Assembly (NCBI RefSeq): GCF_014640075.1
Contig: NZ_BMGG01000004.1
Location: 195,048-259,047 of the forward strand
Source: Chelatococcus reniformis
GTDB lineage: Bacteria; Pseudomonadota; Alphaproteobacteria; Rhizobiales; Beijerinckiaceae
Reading direction: 5' to 3'
Length of the DNA stretch: 64,000 nucleotides
Positions 60,551 through 64,000 of the stretch are shown piece by piece; positions within the stretch are counted from its first letter, which is position 1, and each line of letters begins with the position of its first letter. Position numbers and translations under genes: made by a program. Below the pieces are notes generated by a model. It was not told the DNA's origin. It searched no databases and saw only the letters and a list, made by a program, of their open reading frames with translations.

Positions 60551-62334
60551 GACCGTCCTCCGGTGTAGGCCTTGACCACCTCGGCGCTGCGGAACACCTC
60601 CTCGGCGCTGCCCTGCGCGAGGATGCGGCCCTGGTCGAGCACGGTGACCGTGTCGGCGATGTCGGCGACGAGCTCGATGTGGTGCTCCACCATGACGATG
60701 GTGATGCCGAGCTTGCGCATCTCGGCGATCAGGGTGGCGAGGCGCTCCAGCTCCCCCATGGAGAGTCCCGCCGCCGGCTCGTCGAGCAGCAGGAGCTGGG
60801 GCCGCCCGATCAGGGCACGGGCGATCTCCACCAGCCGCTGCTGGCCGTGCGGCAGCAGCGCCGCCTGATCGTGAGCCCGGTCGGCGAGCCCCACGAGCGC
60901 CAGCCATTGCATGGCCTCGCCGTCGAGATCGGCGGCCTCGCGCCGGGCCCGCGGCAGCCGCAGCGCCAGTTCGAACCCATTCGCCGCCTCTCGGGCATAG
61001 CCGCCGAACCGGGTGTTCTCGATGACCGAGAGGTCGCCGAGCAGTTTTGGGGTCTGGAAGGTGCGCTGCACGCTGAGCCGGGCGATGCGGCTGGGCGCGG
61101 CACCGACGATCTCCGTCGTGCCGAGGCGGATCGAGCCGCTGCTTGCCGGATAGAAGCCGGAGATCAGGTTGAGCAGCGTCGTCTTGCCGGAGCCGTTCGG
61201 ACCGACGACAGCGTGGATGCGGCCGGCCGGGAGCGCCATGGCGACGCCGTCGAGCGCCTTGACGCCGCCGAAGCGCTTGCTGACGTCGTCGATGGTGACG
61301 GGCGTGCCGGCGATCGGCTCGATCGGCTTGGCGCGGGTCGGCACGGCAGCCGCCGCCTTGCGCTCCGGCATCAGCCGCCGCTGCAGCGAGGCGATCGCCC
61401 CCGCCAGTCCCTCGGGCAGGAAGATCGAGAAGGCGAGCAGGCCCACCCCGTAGGCGATCATCCGGTATTCCTTCAGGCTGCCCAGCAGTTCCGGCAGCAC
61501 GAAGAACGCCAGCACGCCGAGCAGCGGGCCGGAGAGCCGCGCCGGCCCGCCCAGCACCACGACGAACAGGAAGAAGATCGAGAAGTCGAAGGTGAAGTCT
61601 TCCGGCGTTACCACCACCTTGGCGACGGCATAGAAGGCGCCGGCGAGCCCGGCGACGGCGCCGGAGAAGAGGAAGGCGAAGAGGCGCAGGCGCGCCGGGG
61701 ACACGCCGCTCGCCTGGGCCGTGACCGCGCCTTCGCGGATCGCATGCAGCGCCCAGCCGACCCGCGAGTTCATCAGGTTGGCGATGACCCACCACAGCAG
61801 GGCGCTGACGGCCACGACGAGCCAGAACACGGCGACGCCGGAGAAGCGGTAGCCGAAGAGGCTTGGCGCGGGCACGCCGACGATGCCGCCGTAGCCGCCC
61901 GTCAGCCAGCGCAGGTCCGCCAGCATCGCCGTCACCGCCAGGGTGAAGGCGATGGTGATGAGGACGAAGTACCACGACGACAGGCGTAGCGCCGGAAGGC
62001 CGAGGAGGCCGCTGAAGCCCATGCCGACCGCTGCGGCGAGCCCGGCGGCCGGCCAGAAGCTCCAGCCGTACTGGACCGTGGCGATGGCCGTGGCGTAGGC
62101 ACCGACGCAGATGAGGGCGCCGTGGGCGATGGAGATGATGCCGGCGTAGCCGCTCAGCACGTTGAGCCCCATGGCGGCCATCACGTAGATGGCCGCGAAG
62201 GTGAGCAGCAGCAGGTAATAGGAGTTGCTCATGGCGAAGGCGGCCGCGATGAGCGTGGCGACCACGCAGATCGTCGCCGTGAGCGTGGGTAAGCGCAGGC
62301 GCGCGGCCGGCGCCGCCGGGATGGTGTCGATCAT
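60547..62334 (-). CDS. Fused permease-ATPase (LivM-LivG) of branched-chain-type ABC transporter
   Basis: 595 residues. Residues about 15-320 are a LivM-type permease with many hydrophobic segments (GLNVLSGYAGIISIAHGALI, GWALHAIREGAVTAQASGVS); residues about 345-590 are a LivG ATPase with Walker A GPNGSGKTTLLNLISGF, QRTFQTPKLL, LPHGQQRLVEIARAL and Walker B LLLLDEPAAGLS. The fusion replaces the two separate genes of the first system at 28089-29848 and is common in this transporter family. Start chosen at ATG 62334, with GAGG 6 bases upstream; ATG 62340 is possible. Confidence 0.93.
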   Translation of the reverse strand: MIDTIPAAPAARLRLPTLTATICVVATLIAAAFAMSNSYYLLLLTFAAIYVMAAMGLNVLSGYAGIISIAHGALICVGAYATAIATVQYGWSFWPAAGLAAAVGMGFSGLLGLPALRLSSWYFVLITIAFTLAVTAMLADLRWLTGGYGGIVGVPAPSLFGYRFSGVAVFWLVVAVSALLWWVIANLMNSRVGWALHAIREGAVTAQASGVSPARLRLFAFLFSGAVAGLAGAFYAVAKVVVTPEDFTFDFSIFFLFVVVLGGPARLSGPLLGVLAFFVLPELLGSLKEYRMIAYGVGLLAFSIFLPEGLAGAIASLQRRLMPERKAAAAVPTRAKPIEPIAGTPVTIDDVSKRFGGVKALDGVAMALPAGRIHAVVGPNGSGKTTLLNLISGFYPASSGSIRLGTTEIVGAAPSRIARLSVQRTFQTPKLLGDLSVIENTRFGGYAREAANGFELALRLPRARREAADLDGEAMQWLALVGLADRAHDQAALLPHGQQRLVEIARALIGRPQLLLLDEPAAGLSMGELERLATLIAEMRKLGITIVMVEHHIELVADIADTVTVLDQGRILAQGSAEEVFRSAEVVKAYTGGRS

Positions 62335-62342
62335 GCCCATCC

Positions 62343-63236
62343 TCACACCTCTCGCGTCAGCCGCGCACCGGCGAGGCCGTGCGGGCGCACGAGCAGCAGC
62401 GCGAGCACGACGGCGAGCAGCAGCACCTGCCGGTAGCCCGGCGTGGCGGAGACCGAGCTCAGGCTCTCCACGCAGCCCACCAGCATGCCGCCGGCGAGCG
62501 CCCCCCAGTTGTTGCCGACGCCGCCGATGGCGAGCGCCATGAAGCCCTTGACCAGCAGCATCATGCCGATCGACGTGCTGGCGAGGACGAGAGGCGCGGC
62601 GATGACGCCCGTGAAGGCGGAGTAGGCGGCCGCTACGGCGAAGGAGCCCATGGTGAGGGTGAGCGGGCTGATGCCGTTGAGGCGCGCGCCGTCGCGGTCC
62701 TCGGCGACGGCCAGCACCGCCTTGCCGACCAGCGTCGAGCGGTAGAACCACTCGACCGCCGCGATGGAGAGCGCAGCGAGGACGATCACCGCGACCTGCT
62801 GGGTGGAGAAGGTGAGCGCCCCGATCTGCACCATGTCGAGGGAGGCGCCGGGCACCGGCGGCACCGCCTGCGGGTCGGTGCCGTAGACACGGTCGCTCGT
62901 GTGCAGCACGACGATGGAGAAGGCGAGCGTGCTGATGATCCAGCCGTGGTGGTGCCGCGCATTGGCGAGCAGCGGCGCCACCGCCAGCCGCTCCTCCAGG
63001 AGCCCGAGCGCGCCGGCGGCGACCAGCACCAGCGCGGTGCCGGCGAGCCAGGGCAGGGACCAGCCGGTCATCAGCCCCCAGGCGAACATCGCCCCCAGCA
63101 TCACGAACTCGCCCTGGGCGAGATTGAAGACGTTGGTGGGCTTGAAGGCGATGTTCAGGCTCACGGCCACCATGGCGTAGACGGCGCCCATGGTGACGCC
63201 CGAGACGAGCAACGCGAGGATGTCTTCGAGCGACAT
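62343..63236 (-). CDS. livH: Branched-chain-type ABC transporter permease (second system)
   Basis: 297-residue inner-membrane protein with LivH motifs: SGVTMGAVYAMVAVSLNIAF, NVFNLAQGEFVMLGA near the N terminus and GGVGNNWGALAGGMLVGCVE near the end. Its ATG shares one base with the binding-protein stop (TGATG). Confidence 0.95.
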   Translation of the reverse strand: MSLEDILALLVSGVTMGAVYAMVAVSLNIAFKPTNVFNLAQGEFVMLGAMFAWGLMTGWSLPWLAGTALVLVAAGALGLLEERLAVAPLLANARHHHGWIISTLAFSIVVLHTSDRVYGTDPQAVPPVPGASLDMVQIGALTFSTQQVAVIVLAALSIAAVEWFYRSTLVGKAVLAVAEDRDGARLNGISPLTLTMGSFAVAAAYSAFTGVIAAPLVLASTSIGMMLLVKGFMALAIGGVGNNWGALAGGMLVGCVESLSSVSATPGYRQVLLLAVVLALLLVRPHGLAGARLTREV

Positions 63237-64000
63237 CAGGCAACCCCCGGCGCCCGCCGCCGCAGCAGGCCGCGGTATTCCTTGGCGAGCGGATCGTCGG
63301 TCGAGTTGGCGATAGCCATGGCCACGACATCCGGCCCGTAGGCGGTGTGCTTGTCGGCGGTGAAGCTCATGTTGCCGAACAGGCCCGCGACCGACGTGGA
63401 GCCGTCGAGCACGGTCTTGATCGCCTCCGGATCCGCTGACCGGGCCTTCTCCGCCGCGTACTTCAGCGCGAAGAGGAAATCGTAGAACGGCGTCGTTGCG
63501 GCCGGGCCGATCAGGCTGTCGGGCACGTCGCTGGCCAGGATCTTCTTGGCGTAGGCGCGGATCCGCTCCGACGGCGGCTCGGCATCGGTGTAGGTGAGGG
63601 CGCTGAAGGTGGCGGCATAGATGTCGGGATAGCGGGCGCTCTCCGGCACGGCGCCGGGGGTGCCGGCGAACAGGAGGCCGGTGTGGCCGACCACCACCGG
63701 CTTCCAGCCGATGCGCGACAGGCCGACGAGGAATTGGGTGACGTCGACGTTGTTGGAGATGTGGGTGTCGAGCGCCTCGGCGCCGTCGCTGCGCAGCTTG
63801 CGCAGGAAGGGCGTCATGTCCGTCGACTTGATCGGGAAGGTCTGGTCACTGACGATCTGGAGGCCCTTGGCCGGCGCCTGCTTCAGGATGGCGTCGCGGG
63901 TCGAGGCGCCGGCCGCCGAATCCTCCACGAGGATGCCGATCTTCTTGGCGCCGACCTTGGCCAGATACTCCACGTGGCGGGTGACCTGGGCATCGGAGGT
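63236..64000 (-). CDS. livK: Periplasmic binding protein of the second transporter (N terminus beyond window)
   Basis: The frame is open to the window end, so the signal peptide and first lobe are missing; 254 C-terminal residues are visible. They show the type I binding fold (VGAKKIGILVEDSAAGASTR, FPIKSTDMTPFLRKLRSDGA, ALKYAAEKARS). It is the first visible gene of the operon and differs clearly from the other three binding proteins. The substrate is unknown. Confidence 0.9.
   Translation of the reverse strand, partial: TSDAQVTRHVEYLAKVGAKKIGILVEDSAAGASTRDAILKQAPAKGLQIVSDQTFPIKSTDMTPFLRKLRSDGAEALDTHISNNVDVTQFLVGLSRIGWKPVVVGHTGLLFAGTPGAVPESARYPDIYAATFSALTYTDAEPPSERIRAYAKKILASDVPDSLIGPAATTPFYDFLFALKYAAEKARSADPEAIKTVLDGSTSVAGLFGNMSFTADKHTAYGPDVVAMAIANSTDDPLAKEYRGLLRRRAPGVA

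Overview
The window is GC-rich, densely packed bacterial DNA. Several things point to an alphaproteobacterium, most likely in or near Hyphomicrobiales (Rhizobiales): the gene content (homogentisate operon, several LivKHMGF-type transporters, three-component Rieske oxygenase), a giant AQSIGGGGG-repeat autotransporter, dispersed elements of about 104 bp resembling rhizobial RIME elements, and short REP-like palindromes. The species cannot be named from the sequence alone. No rRNA, tRNA, CRISPR array, phage gene or transposase was seen.

Layout. (1) 1-6336, minus: an autotransporter adhesin of more than 2100 residues whose barrel end lies beyond the window start. (2) 6737-13946: a six-gene minus-strand operon for homogentisate catabolism (FAD monooxygenase, DUF2783, maleylacetoacetate isomerase, MBL-fold protein, homogentisate dioxygenase, fumarylacetoacetase), divergent from an IclR regulator. 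(3) 14084-20090: a mixed region with a degenerate Nudix protein, an AraC regulator, an HdeA-like protein, a DUF1254 protein, an epoxide hydrolase and a TetR regulator. (4) 20347-39733: a large acyl-CoA catabolic locus. It holds a complete branched-chain-type ABC transporter plus an extra binding protein, two acyl-CoA ligases, an acyl-CoA dehydrogenase, a carboxylase split into three genes, an enoyl-CoA hydratase, an HMG-CoA-lyase-like enzyme, an Old Yellow Enzyme, an SDR, and small SRPBCC, cupin and FAH-family genes. Three promoters here share a palindrome, CTAACA-NN-TGTTAG, which points to one regulon. (5) 39811-48276: an aromatic ring-hydroxylating cluster with ACMSD-like amidohydrolase, ferredoxin reductase, Rieske alpha and beta, dihydrodiol-dehydrogenase-like SDR, Rieske ferredoxin, TetR and two tandem extradiol-type proteins, the first of which has lost every iron ligand. 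(6) 48498-53515: another acyl-CoA ligase, an atypical SDR, a lone ABC binding protein whose promoter closely matches that of the amidohydrolase, and a Crp/Fnr regulator. (7) 53880-57549: a MarR-controlled aromatic-acid efflux operon (FUSC, DUF1656, HlyD). (8) 57683-64000, minus: an enolase-superfamily enzyme, a D-2-hydroxyacid dehydrogenase and a second branched-chain-type ABC transporter with permease and ATPase fused, truncated at the window end.

Taken together the window is a catabolic island for aromatic and methyl-branched or terpenoid-like acids: import, CoA activation, ring cleavage or carboxylation, lyase cleavage, and export of excess acids. The least expected signals are four RIME-like elements that each provide the stop codon of an adjacent gene, two shared promoter motifs that outline regulons, and the pairing of an intact extradiol dioxygenase with a ligand-less paralogue.
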